A stretch of DNA of 64,000 nucleotides from Anaerolineae bacterium (lineage in GTDB: Bacteria; Chloroflexota; Anaerolineae; Promineifilales; Promineifilaceae), in assembly GCA_023954475.1 (NCBI GenBank), contig JAMLHW010000011.1, positions 1 through 64,000 on the forward strand, given 5' to 3'. The position numbers and the translations under genes were made by a program. Shown here one piece after another: positions 52,367 to 61,242 of this stretch. Position 1 is the first letter of the stretch. Every line of letters starts with the position of its first letter. The notes beneath the pieces are model-generated. The model was not told where the DNA came from, searched no databases, and saw only the letters and a program-made list of their open reading frames with translations.

Positions 52367-54028
52367 CTACACGGTCTTCAAATATTGATGCACCATGCTG
52401 ACCACGTTAGCGCCCTGACCGACGGCTGATGCCACGCGCCTCACTGCCATATGGCGCACGTCTCCAGCAGCAAAAACACCCGGCACGTTTGTTTCCAGCA
52501 AAAATGGATCTCGTTTGAGCGGCCAACTTGCAGGGTACTTGCCGTCTTGCTTGAGATCAGGCCCGGTCAGGATAAAGCCGGCACGGTTGCGCTCAACAAC
52601 ATCGCCGACCATTTCCGTATACGGGATAGCGCCAATGAAGATGAAACACGCTGCTGCAGGGAGAGTGCGCGCCTCGTCCGTCTTGCTAGTCTGCAGCGTG
52701 ATGGCTTCCAATCGCTCGTCACCGTGCAGCTCAGCAACAACTGTACCCGCCAATACCTCGATATTATCCGTATCCTCAATCTGGTCAATCAGGTATTGAG
52801 ACATGCCCTTCTGCAGAGAACTGCTCCGAACCAGCATCGTGACGTTGCTGGCATAACGCGAAAAGAACATCGCACCTTGCCCAGCGGAATTCGCACCGCC
52901 AACGACGAAAACGGGCTGGTTGCGATAGTGGGATGCCTCTGTTAAGGCGGCACCATAGTAAACACCCGCACCGCTGAGCCTGTCCGCACCCGGGACGTTC
53001 AGGCGTTTCACACTGACGCCCATCGCCAGGATCACCGCGCGACAGCGCAGTTCGGCCCCATCACCCAGGACGACGATTTTGTACGATCCATCAAGACGCA
53101 GCGCCACAGCTTCCTGAGGCGTTAATATCTCAGCACCCAATCGCTTTGCCTGTGCGGTTGCCCTGCGCGCCAGATCGGCGCCACTCAAACCCTTGGGGAA
53201 GCCCAGATAATTCTCGATACGTGAACTCGTGCCGGCCTGACCGCCCGTCGCCTCGCGGTCGATCAGCAGCGTGCGCAATCCTTCCGATGCGCCGTAGACT
53301 GCTGCGCCCAGACCGGCAGGCCCCGCACCAATGATGATCAAATCATAAAAATCCTCGGTAGCCTGTGTCTGCAATCCAACCTTTTCCGCCAAATGACGGT
53401 GATCCGGCTGCAACATGACCGTGCCGTCAGGAAAGAAAACGACAGGCAGTTTGTGTGTGTCGCCGCTGACCGACTCGACCAATGCCAGGGCATTGCTATC
53501 TTGTTCTATGTCGAGCCATTGGTAAGGAATATGGTTGCGAGCCAGAAAATCCTTGGTGTCGTGCGAGCTAGCCGACCAAAGGGTACCGGCAACGCGGATA
53601 CCGTCAAATGGCAACTCAACATTCGCCCACCAGTCGCCGAGCAAATCATCGAGGATGGGATAGAGATTCTGCTCCGGTGGATTCCAGGGTTTCATTAAGT
53701 AGTAGTCAAGACCGATTTGATTGATGCTGGCGATGGCGGCTTCGGTATCGGCATAGGCGGTCAGTAATACCTTGCGGGTATCGGGAAAGAGTGTGGCTGC
53801 CTGGGCAAGGAATTGTGTGCCTTCCATATTAGGCATGCGCTGGTCAATCAGAAAAAGTGCAATCGGTGTATTGCGCCGCTTTAGTTCGCCGACGATTTCA
53901 AGCGCTTCCGCGCCGCTACCTGCTTTCACAATTCGATAGCGTTCACCGTAATAAGGGCGCAAATCGCGGTAAATGGCATTTAGTACCTGCGGTTCGTCGT
54001 CCACTGTCATGATGACTGGTTTCACCAT
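52367..54028 (-). CDS. Fused receiver / thioredoxin-like / thioredoxin reductase-like flavoprotein
   Basis: 553 residues: receiver domain 1-125 (VDDEP, D62 in LIDQRMPNMEG, K in YYLMKPW), a glutaredoxin-like segment about 135-210 (GTLWSASSHDTKDFL, KLPVVFFPDG), and a TrxR-like FAD/NAD(P)H oxidoreductase (FAD motif IIGAGPAGLGAA, second nucleotide motif VVGGANSAGQGA, C-terminal GVFAAGDVR). The redox-active CxxC of thioredoxin reductase is absent: the expected site reads GVYYGAALTEA, and the glutaredoxin-like part also lacks cysteines. So it is not a disulfide reductase in the usual sense. The start at 54028 has AGGAG about 11 nt upstream. Last gene of the 58319-52367 phosphorelay operon, 135 bp after the kinase. 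Confidence 0.87.
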   Translation of the reverse strand: MVKPVIMTVDDEPQVLNAIYRDLRPYYGERYRIVKAGSGAEALEIVGELKRRNTPIALFLIDQRMPNMEGTQFLAQAATLFPDTRKVLLTAYADTEAAIASINQIGLDYYLMKPWNPPEQNLYPILDDLLGDWWANVELPFDGIRVAGTLWSASSHDTKDFLARNHIPYQWLDIEQDSNALALVESVSGDTHKLPVVFFPDGTVMLQPDHRHLAEKVGLQTQATEDFYDLIIIGAGPAGLGAAVYGASEGLRTLLIDREATGGQAGTSSRIENYLGFPKGLSGADLARRATAQAKRLGAEILTPQEAVALRLDGSYKIVVLGDGAELRCRAVILAMGVSVKRLNVPGADRLSGAGVYYGAALTEASHYRNQPVFVVGGANSAGQGAMFFSRYASNVTMLVRSSSLQKGMSQYLIDQIEDTDNIEVLAGTVVAELHGDERLEAITLQTSKTDEARTLPAAACFIFIGAIPYTEMVGDVVERNRAGFILTGPDLKQDGKYPASWPLKRDPFLLETNVPGVFAAGDVRHMAVRRVASAVGQGANVVSMVHQYLKTV

Positions 54029-54163
54029 GTTGTTTTTACTCCTGTACATGCTTTTTTAGGTGTCGATACGTGAATTGGTGAATCGCTTGCTGCTTTATGA
54101 TTGCCAACGCTTTGCGATTACCAAATCGTGAAACGCGGCGTGAACTGCTACCCAGATTGATTG

Positions 54164-55597
54164 TCACTCTTCGGTTCGACTGTTCGCAAGCGGAAGCTTT
54201 ATTTGGAAGCAGGTGGAGTCGGGTTGGGAATCGACGGTAATCGATCCACCGTGCTTTTGTACAATTATGTTGTGACTGATATTCAGGCCAAGGCCGGTGC
54301 CTTCACCCGGTGCCTTTGTTGTGTAGAATGGGTCAAACAGTCGGCCCTGAATCGATTCAGGGATGCCTGGGCCGTTATCTTCAATTTCAACAACCACCCA
54401 TGGGGCCTCCCAACGCGTGCGCAGATACAGTTCGCCGTGACCGTTCATGGCGTCGACGGCGTTGTCGATGATGTTAGTCCACACTTGATTGAGTTCGGTG
54501 CCACGCGCTTCGATGAGGGGCAAATCGGCCGAATACGCTCGATGAACACTCACCCCCTGTTTCAGCTTGTTGCGCAACATGATGAGCGTGTTGTCTAGTC
54601 CCTCGTGAATATCGACATTTTGAATCGGGGCCTGATCGAGATAGGTAAACGTCTTGAGCGCTCTGACGATTTCCGCGACACGCCCTGATCCTTCGGCAAT
54701 TTCGCGCAGCACACTCGCCAACGTGTAGCGCCCAATTGCCCAGTTGAGAACGAATTCTAACTGGTTGCCGTCGAAGCACTCGGCCAACATGTTGAGACGA
54801 TCTGTGTCAAAAGACATATTGACCAGACTGGGGGCCAGATCCCACCCGTTGTCAATTGCTGCCTGCTCCAACCACGCTTCAATTTCACTTTCCTTATCGA
54901 GTCTAATCAGCGCATTGAGTTCGCCCGGCTTCGTCGCCTCATCGCGTATTTCCCGGTCTAGAGATTCGAGCAGCGCGATTTGGTGTTCACTGAGACCCGC
55001 CCGATCCAGCTTGAAGTGTGCCGCTAGCTGACGCTCGCTTGCCTCAGACAAATGCTGCGCACCGCGCAGAACAGCTGCTACTGGATTGTTCAGCTCATGT
55101 GCCATCCCTGCACTGAGCTTACCCAATGTCGCCAGCTTCTCGCTTTGACGCAGCATGATCTCCTGCTGCAAATACGACCGTTCCAGGTCGCGCAATTTCT
55201 TGCGCTGCAGACTGGTCTGCACACGAGCATTGAGAACTGTGGGATTGTACGGTTTGGGCAGGTAGTCGACCGCACCCATCTCAATACAGCGCACCACACT
55301 ATCGATATCGTCAACGGCCGAGATGACGATCACCGGAATGTCGCGCAAGCCAGAATTGGCGTTCATTTGCTCGAGCACCTGGTAGCCGTCCATTTCCGGC
55401 ATGACAATGTCCAACAGCACGACGTCGAAAGCCGTCGTACGCATCAATGCCAGCGCTTCGATACCGTTGCCGGCTATTGTAGTTGTGTGCCCTTGCTGTT
55501 CCAAAATGCGTGCCAGCTTCAGACGGTTCAGAGCGTAGTCATCGACAACAAGGATATGACCCACGCTCGTATTGTTTGCATCACTATTCATGTCCAT
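54164..55597 (-). CDS. Receiver-coupled sensor histidine kinase (soluble)
   Basis: 477 residues: N-terminal receiver (DD at 19-20, D63 in VVLLDIVMPEMDG, K in DYLPKPY), a linking helix, a HisKA-type dimerisation domain with phosphoacceptor His in LSAGMAHELNNPVAA (about residue 166), an insert, and an HATPase (WTNIIDNAVDAMN, DNGPGIPE, GTGLGLNIS). It lacks membrane helices, so it probably receives phosphate from the upstream hybrid kinase and passes it on, or is a cytosolic sensor. Seven base pairs follow the hybrid kinase stop. A MNSDANN start at 55591 is possible. Confidence 0.9.
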   Translation of the reverse strand: MDMNSDANNTSVGHILVVDDYALNRLKLARILEQQGHTTTIAGNGIEALALMRTTAFDVVLLDIVMPEMDGYQVLEQMNANSGLRDIPVIVISAVDDIDSVVRCIEMGAVDYLPKPYNPTVLNARVQTSLQRKKLRDLERSYLQQEIMLRQSEKLATLGKLSAGMAHELNNPVAAVLRGAQHLSEASERQLAAHFKLDRAGLSEHQIALLESLDREIRDEATKPGELNALIRLDKESEIEAWLEQAAIDNGWDLAPSLVNMSFDTDRLNMLAECFDGNQLEFVLNWAIGRYTLASVLREIAEGSGRVAEIVRALKTFTYLDQAPIQNVDIHEGLDNTLIMLRNKLKQGVSVHRAYSADLPLIEARGTELNQVWTNIIDNAVDAMNGHGELYLRTRWEAPWVVVEIEDNGPGIPESIQGRLFDPFYTTKAPGEGTGLGLNISHNIIVQKHGGSITVDSQPDSTCFQIKLPLANSRTEE

Positions 55598-55604
55598 GGG
55601 TATT

Positions 55605-58319
55605 TCAATTCACTTTGAAGCCGTGAGCGGCTACGTTAGCACGCAGTTGCTGCACAGCTTCTGCGACCGCTGGATACAATTGCTGCAGGTGACTAACGGA
55701 TGACGACGCGGCTGTTAGGTGATCGTTTTTCGCCAACGCCTCCAGTTCGGCGCAGATGTGTGAGAAGGCGGTAGCACCCACATCGGCGCTGCCTGATTTG
55801 AGCGTGTGGGCAGCGAGCCGGATTTCGGCCGAATCTCCTGATTCAACCCCATGTGCCAGCCGCTCCATGAGCTCCACGCTCGTCGAAAGGAAGCTGTCGA
55901 GTAATTGCACCATAAAATCGTCATCCTGGCCTGTTACATCATACAGATTCGCCAACACCGCAGCGTCGAGCAAGGCCTCTTCGTGCGCCGCTGTCTGTAC
56001 CGGATCGTGATGCCGGGCATGGTCGGCATCGTCTGGAATCACAACGCGTTGCAGCGCGTTCACCAGCGCATCGATGCGAACCGGTTTACTGACATAATCA
56101 TTCATTCCTGCTGCGAAACACGCCTCGCGATCTCCCTGCATCGCATTGGCCGTCATGGCAATGATGTGAATGTCTGCCTGGGCATGTTGATCCTTTTGCG
56201 CCCTGATGTACCGGGTCGCTTCAAGCCCATCCATTTCCGGCATCTGCATATCCATCAAGATAACATCGTAATGCTGACGCGCTAATGCCTCGAGCACTTC
56301 AACCCCATTGGCGGCAACATCTGCCCGATAGCCTAATCGCTCCAAAATGCGCAGGGCCAGCATTTGATTCGTCGGATGATCTTCAGCCAAAAGGATATGC
56401 AGTGGCCACTGTGCGCCGATCGATGTGTCAAACTGCGATGCATCCTGCTGTGGCGTCAGAGCATCTCTGGCGTCGGATCTGTGTGCGACTTGCCGGCCCG
56501 TGAGTACGTCAACAAATACGTTGAAAAGCTGAGACGATTTAATTGGTTTCATCACTGAGGCCTTCAACCCAAGCCTCTTCATCGTACTGTCAGCCACCGG
56601 ATTCCCCATGGAAGTCAACAGAATGAGCGGCAAGTCATCCTCGGAGTATGTCTGTCGGATGCCTTCGGCCAGCATAAGCCCATCCATATCCGGCATCTGC
56701 ATGTCGAGTACGCCCAGATCAAAGGTGCGTCCCTGAGCCATCCACGCCAGTGCCTCTTCCGGTTTTTCGGTTGCCGCGGGCTGCATACCCCAAGACTCTG
56801 CCTGCAGGGACAGGATGCGCCGATTGGTCGCATTGTCATCGACGATCAAAATCGTTTTGTCCAACAACATCGATTGTGCTTCTTCGCGCTCGGGCTGGGG
56901 CAAGGCGGGCGTGGCAGCAGCCTGAATGGTGAAATGAAAGGTTGAGCCCTGCCCTGGAATGCCGGCGCTCTCGACCCACATCGTTCCACCCATCATTTCG
57001 GCCAGGCGCTTGCTGATGGCAAGGCCCAATCCGGTGCCCCCATACCGGCGTGTCGTTGACGCATCCAGTTGGCTAAATGATTGGAAGAGACGATCAATTT
57101 TATCGGCCGAAATCCCAATACCCGTATCGCGCACAGCAAAATGCAACTCGTGGCGCTGCCTGACAGATCGATTCTCTGCATCCTCCCCGTCAGCCAGCGG
57201 ATGACTGTACACCGACAACACCACTTCGCCGCGATCGGTAAACTTGATCGCATTACCGAGCAAATTGACCAGGATTTGACGCAGACGCGTAACGTCGCCA
57301 ATCAACATTTCAGGCGTACCGGGTACAATCTCGTAGGCCAAATCCAGCCCTTTTTCACCAGCCTTGGCGGCCATTAAATCGAGGCTGCTCTCCAGGCAAT
57401 CGCGCAATTCAAATGCCCGCTCTTCTAATTCGAGCTTATCAGCCTCGATTTTAGAGAAGTCGAGGATGTCGTTAATGATCGCCAGGAGTGTATCGCTGCT
57501 GGAACGGATGATCTCCGTAAACTCTTGCTGCTCCTTGTTCAGATCGGTATCCAGTAGCAGGCTCGTCATGCCGATAACCGCATTCATCGGCGTGCGGATT
57601 TCATGACTCATGTTGGCGAGAAATGTGCTTTTGGCCTCATTGGCGGTCTCAGCCGCGCGTTGCGCCTGCTCTGAAATTTTGCGCTCCTGTCGCAACAGAT
57701 GGATCGCCTGGCTGCGCTGCCGCACAAAAGTTTGCAGCAGAATGTAAGCAACGGCGGAAACCGTGCCGATATTCACGACAAACAGCGCCGTGACCACCGG
57801 AGTGGAAAGCGTAACGGGGGGTGAAAGGCGTGGTTGCACCAGCGCGCTGATGACGAGAAGCACGAGATAACCAACAAACCAGAAGATTGCGGCTCTCGGA
57901 GCCATTATCAGCAATGCGCCCAGTGGCGTCATCAATGCCCAGAGAATGACTGCGCTGCCGGTGATGTAGCCACCGAGGGACAGCATGAGGACAAAGGGAA
58001 CCAACAGAAGCAGCACGAGTTGGTTAAAGCGAAATATCTTGTAGCGTTTCAGGACAAAGCGAAACAACAAGCCGTTGACAAGGGTCAAAATGGAATAGGA
58101 CAATGGCGCGAGGATAGCAGCTTGCGGACCGTTGAGAACCCAATACATACCGCCCCAGATGAGGCCGGCGATACTTGTAATTGCAGCGATTCCAGCCGTG
58201 ATCCGCTTCTGCAGACGCTCATCCTCCGTGTCGCCAGTTTCGTCGATCAACTGACTGAGGAGTGTTTGCAGATGACCGGATCGCCTGGGAAGTGTTTCTT
58301 GTTCGCTTTGTGACGCCAT
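55605..58319 (-). CDS. Hybrid sensor histidine kinase with two receivers and HPt domain
   Basis: 904 residues from ATG 58319 (AAGGA nine nucleotides upstream; the extension to 58412 looks non-coding). Order: about five to six membrane helices (residues 45-205), HisKA with [15 protein letters not shown], HATPase ([22 protein letters not shown]), a receiver ([25 protein letters not shown]), a second receiver ([27 protein letters not shown] in YVSKP), and a C-terminal HPt ([13 protein letters not shown]). This is a full BarA/ArcB-type phosphorelay in one chain. First gene of an operon with a receiver-kinase and a receiver-reductase fusion. The sensed signal is unknown. Confidence 0.92.
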   Translation of the reverse strand: MASQSEQETLPRRSGHLQTLLSQLIDETGDTEDERLQKRITAGIAAITSIAGLIWGGMYWVLNGPQAAILAPLSYSILTLVNGLLFRFVLKRYKIFRFNQLVLLLLVPFVLMLSLGGYITGSAVILWALMTPLGALLIMAPRAAIFWFVGYLVLLVISALVQPRLSPPVTLSTPVVTALFVVNIGTVSAVAYILLQTFVRQRSQAIHLLRQERKISEQAQRAAETANEAKSTFLANMSHEIRTPMNAVIGMTSLLLDTDLNKEQQEFTEIIRSSSDTLLAIINDILDFSKIEADKLELEERAFELRDCLESSLDLMAAKAGEKGLDLAYEIVPGTPEMLIGDVTRLRQILVNLLGNAIKFTDRGEVVLSVYSHPLADGEDAENRSVRQRHELHFAVRDTGIGISADKIDRLFQSFSQLDASTTRRYGGTGLGLAISKRLAEMMGGTMWVESAGIPGQGSTFHFTIQAAATPALPQPEREEAQSMLLDKTILIVDDNATNRRILSLQAESWGMQPAATEKPEEALAWMAQGRTFDLGVLDMQMPDMDGLMLAEGIRQTYSEDDLPLILLTSMGNPVADSTMKRLGLKASVMKPIKSSQLFNVFVDVLTGRQVAHRSDARDALTPQQDASQFDTSIGAQWPLHILLAEDHPTNQMLALRILERLGYRADVAANGVEVLEALARQHYDVILMDMQMPEMDGLEATRYIRAQKDQHAQADIHIIAMTANAMQGDREACFAAGMNDYVSKPVRIDALVNALQRVVIPDDADHARHHDPVQTAAHEEALLDAAVLANLYDVTGQDDDFMVQLLDSFLSTSVELMERLAHGVESGDSAEIRLAAHTLKSGSADVGATAFSHICAELEALAKNDHLTAASSSVSHLQQLYPAVAEAVQQLRANVAAHGFKVN

Positions 58320-58728
58320 CTCATTTATTCCTTGTGCGCCCAACTCCTGGCCCCTCTGTGTCCTAGTTACATCGATGCCCGGACGCCCTAACTTGAGAAC
58401 CGATGCCGTCATCCCTTTCCAAATCTTATCTCACAAACTATGGAGCGCAACCATACACTAATCGCGTTATCAAACTCTTTGGTGCAGGTGTCATTGTCTG
58501 ACCCCGGCTTGAGTACATCCCGTGACTGGCTGTCAGTCATGTGGTTCCTGCCAAATGCGGAGGCTTTCGGCTCCGGGCGCGGTCATCTCGTGCGTGTCCC
58601 GGAGGCGAAATAGGGTGAACAGATGCGCGCTGTTCCACACGAAGAAATGCAGGTCAGGGGACGCGTGGCAATCTTGAGCGATATGTCGATTATATGAATG
58701 GTAACATGGCGGACAATCGGCCGACCGG
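58320..58728. other. 409-bp intergenic region with a GC-rich dyad
   Basis: Upstream of the phosphorelay operon and downstream of the hydrolase gene. CTCCGGG (58571-58577) pairs with CCCGGAG (58598-58604), possibly the hydrolase terminator on the minus strand. A TCGGCCGA copy is at 58717. No ORF supported. Confidence 0.3.
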
Positions 58729-60291
58729 CTACTGGGTTACAAACCCGAAGATGAGCCGGTCCATACAATCGGCGTCTGGTGCGGTGTCCGGTGTATCGAC
58801 AAATGCTTTCGCCATCTCAGCGCCGCAGCGCGTTGAAATGGTAACACCATGTCCAATACCTTCAAAAATGAAGGTATAGGCGTTTTCCAATGTCTCTGCT
58901 GCTGCTTGTGCATAGGCCGGCGGGGTAACAGGATCATAGTCACCGGCTAAAATCAGTGTATGTACGTCACTTACGACAGGCTCGTCTTCGATGGATTCGG
59001 CCGAATCGACATCCCAAACAGCGCAACTGGCTAATTCAAGCGTCATTGCTTTTTCTGCAACAATGACAAGCTGCACGGGCAAGTTTTCATTTACTGCGTC
59101 CAAATCAACCTGCTTCAAGAAAGGAATTTCTTCTACACATGTCACAGATGTCGCCATTCCCTCACTCACGGATGCGTTTACGACAGTGGAATCCGCGAGA
59201 AAGTTGACCAGAATTGAACTATATCCCTGCTCGATTTGAGTCAGCATCTTAGGAATATTGATGATCAAGCTGTGACTGTACATCATACCCATGACAGCTG
59301 AGATCAGATCATCGCCAGTGAACGGCGCACGATACGATTTTAGATTGATGCGATTGGCGATTGGAACAGTCATCGGTTCCTCATTGAGATCATCGACAAG
59401 TTTGTAGAAACGGGTCTCCAAATCCGGATACGCCGCGTTGCACGACTCGTTGTTTTCACATCGCTCAAACAGCAGATCAAACGCAGAATCGATACCAACA
59501 ATTCCATCGCTGATGCCATTTATCTGGGGCGGGAAGACCGAGTCGAGGATGACGCTGCGTATCGTGCCGGTTTCGCCAAAATCCCGCATGGCAGTCAATG
59601 CCAGCCGTGTACCGTAAGAAATGCCTAGCAGATTCCACACATCATAGCCAAGCGCTCGTCGCAGATCGTCCAAATCGGCCGCACTGGCAGCGCTATTGTA
59701 AGCTGACAGGTCGATACCTTCAGCGATCAATCGGTTATGACATACCTGACGGGCGTCGCTATCAATCCGCAGCCATTCATCATCATTGAGATTGCTTTCA
59801 AGATTAGCCAACGACGCTTCGACTATCTCCGGGCAATCAAGTGAGGGTTCGGAGTAACCGACGCCACGTTGATCAAAGAGAATCAGATCGCGATTTTCGA
59901 GAAGACCGCTAAACGTGCGGATTAGCCATTCGAAATTGGCTAGCGCGCTTCCACCCGGCCCACCTTCAAGATAGACGACCGGATCAGGTTCGGCATCACT
60001 GCTCTGACTGGACAAAATCGCAACATGCAAACGAATCATTCGCTCTGGATTGCTGCGATCTTCAGGAACAATAAGGTAGCCACATTCAACTTCGCTGTCT
60101 GATGGTGTGGAAAACTGGCATTCGGCCGATTCAAAAACCGGCGTGTACATAGGGGTCGCTGTTGGCGCAGTAGTCGGTATTGGCATTGGCTCTGGCACAG
60201 ATGCAGGTGTTGGCTCACCGGACATTGTCGAGCAAGCGGCACCCAACAAAATCAGTGAGAATGCGATGCAAACAAGATGTGCGCGAATCAT
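58729..60291 (-). CDS. Alpha/beta-hydrolase lipoprotein of the tripeptidyl aminopeptidase (TAP) family
   Basis: 520 residues. Start ATG 60291 with GGAGAG eight nucleotides upstream; an earlier in-frame start to 60408 adds random-looking sequence. Lipoprotein signal ending LLGAAC, a Pro/Thr-rich linker (PTTAPTATP), then the hydrolase: oxyanion region YLEGGPGGSA, DQRGVGYSEP, nucleophile elbow GISYGT (S225), acid in GDYDPVTPP and His in EGIGHGV near the end, together with the cysteine-bearing cap region typical of the TAP/SlpD family, which cleave N-terminal peptides in the envelope. All three catalytic residues are present. Single gene. Confidence 0.88.
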   Translation of the reverse strand: MIRAHLVCIAFSLILLGAACSTMSGEPTPASVPEPMPIPTTAPTATPMYTPVFESAECQFSTPSDSEVECGYLIVPEDRSNPERMIRLHVAILSSQSSDAEPDPVVYLEGGPGGSALANFEWLIRTFSGLLENRDLILFDQRGVGYSEPSLDCPEIVEASLANLESNLNDDEWLRIDSDARQVCHNRLIAEGIDLSAYNSAASAADLDDLRRALGYDVWNLLGISYGTRLALTAMRDFGETGTIRSVILDSVFPPQINGISDGIVGIDSAFDLLFERCENNESCNAAYPDLETRFYKLVDDLNEEPMTVPIANRINLKSYRAPFTGDDLISAVMGMMYSHSLIINIPKMLTQIEQGYSSILVNFLADSTVVNASVSEGMATSVTCVEEIPFLKQVDLDAVNENLPVQLVIVAEKAMTLELASCAVWDVDSAESIEDEPVVSDVHTLILAGDYDPVTPPAYAQAAAETLENAYTFIFEGIGHGVTISTRCGAEMAKAFVDTPDTAPDADCMDRLIFGFVTQ

Positions 60292-60429
60292 GTCAATTCT
60301 CTCCGAGAAAAAAGTGACATCATGATAATATGAACTGCTAAAAACGGCTACCGTTGTAAGTTCAAGCGCAACTTTTTCGCGATCCTCAATCGGCCGATGT
60401 AACCTCATCTGTCGACGGATGAGATTGCA

Positions 60430-60912
60430 TTACGCGACAGCGATACGCCCACGTGCTTTTTCGGGAGAACGCATCTGCATCATCGGCATACCGACACCAT
60501 AGGTGATGAAATCGCCGACCGGCGTCACTTCGATGACGCAGGAATCGGTCATTAGTTCATCGTCCATTTTGATACCGCGGTACAGAGCTTTCAATATGTC
60601 TGACGCGACGTCAGCGCTATCCAAAATGCGTGCCTCACCGGAAAACGTGATGGTCGCCGCCGGTATCTTCACCCAGGGAATGAACGGGATGCGTTTCACA
60701 ATCGGAATGGTCAACGAAACATGCGGATTGTGGGCAATATGGCGTGTTTTCCACGCATTCTTTTCTGTTGCGATGTAGAGCTTACCGCTGCGCACGGCGT
60801 AGACGATGCCGACGGTGCGCGCCTCGTCCTGTGACGTTACCATGCCGAGCACAGCAAACAAATTATCTCGGATTTCCTGCCAAACGCGTTCATTGGTGAG
60901 TGTTGTGGCCAT
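60430..60912 (-). CDS. Pyridoxamine 5'-phosphate oxidase-like FMN/F420-binding protein
   Basis: 160 residues with the split-barrel flavin-reductase pattern: ARTVGIVYAVRSGKLYIATE, ARHIAHNP-like TRHIAHNPHVSLTIP, and ITFSGEARIL. Members use FMN, F420 or haem and reduce or oxidise small molecules; the substrate cannot be predicted. AGGAGG five nucleotides upstream of the ATG. Upstream of, and codirectional with, the TAP-like hydrolase gene, 138 bp away. Confidence 0.8.
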   Translation of the reverse strand: MATTLTNERVWQEIRDNLFAVLGMVTSQDEARTVGIVYAVRSGKLYIATEKNAWKTRHIAHNPHVSLTIPIVKRIPFIPWVKIPAATITFSGEARILDSADVASDILKALYRGIKMDDELMTDSCVIEVTPVGDFITYGVGMPMMQMRSPEKARGRIAVA

Positions 60913-61242
60913 TGTTACCTCCTGGACTGTGATTTATTTCACAAACCTGCTTACTATACGGCTCAATCAGGCATAAGTTGTAAAACTTTCGCTCGTGCCC
61001 ACTGCTCCAAGATGACACAAGCGCTTGCCGCGAGTTGACAAGCCGGTATGGGAGTTTTGCTGCAACACCAGCCTGGCAAAATCCTTATCAGTCGGGTTGG
61101 GCCAGCACGTTTGGATTGCTAGGCAAGCATTAATCAGGTTTACCGTGCAAAAGAACAAACGGCCTACCAGGAAGTGGCAGGCCGTTTGCTCTTCTAATGA
61201 TGGCATTCATGTCAAACTGCAAACGCCATATACATCCAACGC
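60913..61242. other. 330-bp intergenic region containing a terminator
   Basis: Holds the terminator of the P-type ATPase gene (61156-61188) and the promoter region of the FMN-binding protein gene. No supported ORF. Confidence 0.35.
61156..61188 (-). terminator. Terminator of the P-type ATPase gene
   Basis: Ten-base-pair perfect stem CAAACGGCCT (61156-61165) with AGGCCGTTTG (61179-61188), 13-nt loop, 54 bp after the ATPase stop. On the minus strand it is followed by TTCTTTTGC, an acceptable U-rich tract. Confidence 0.65.
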
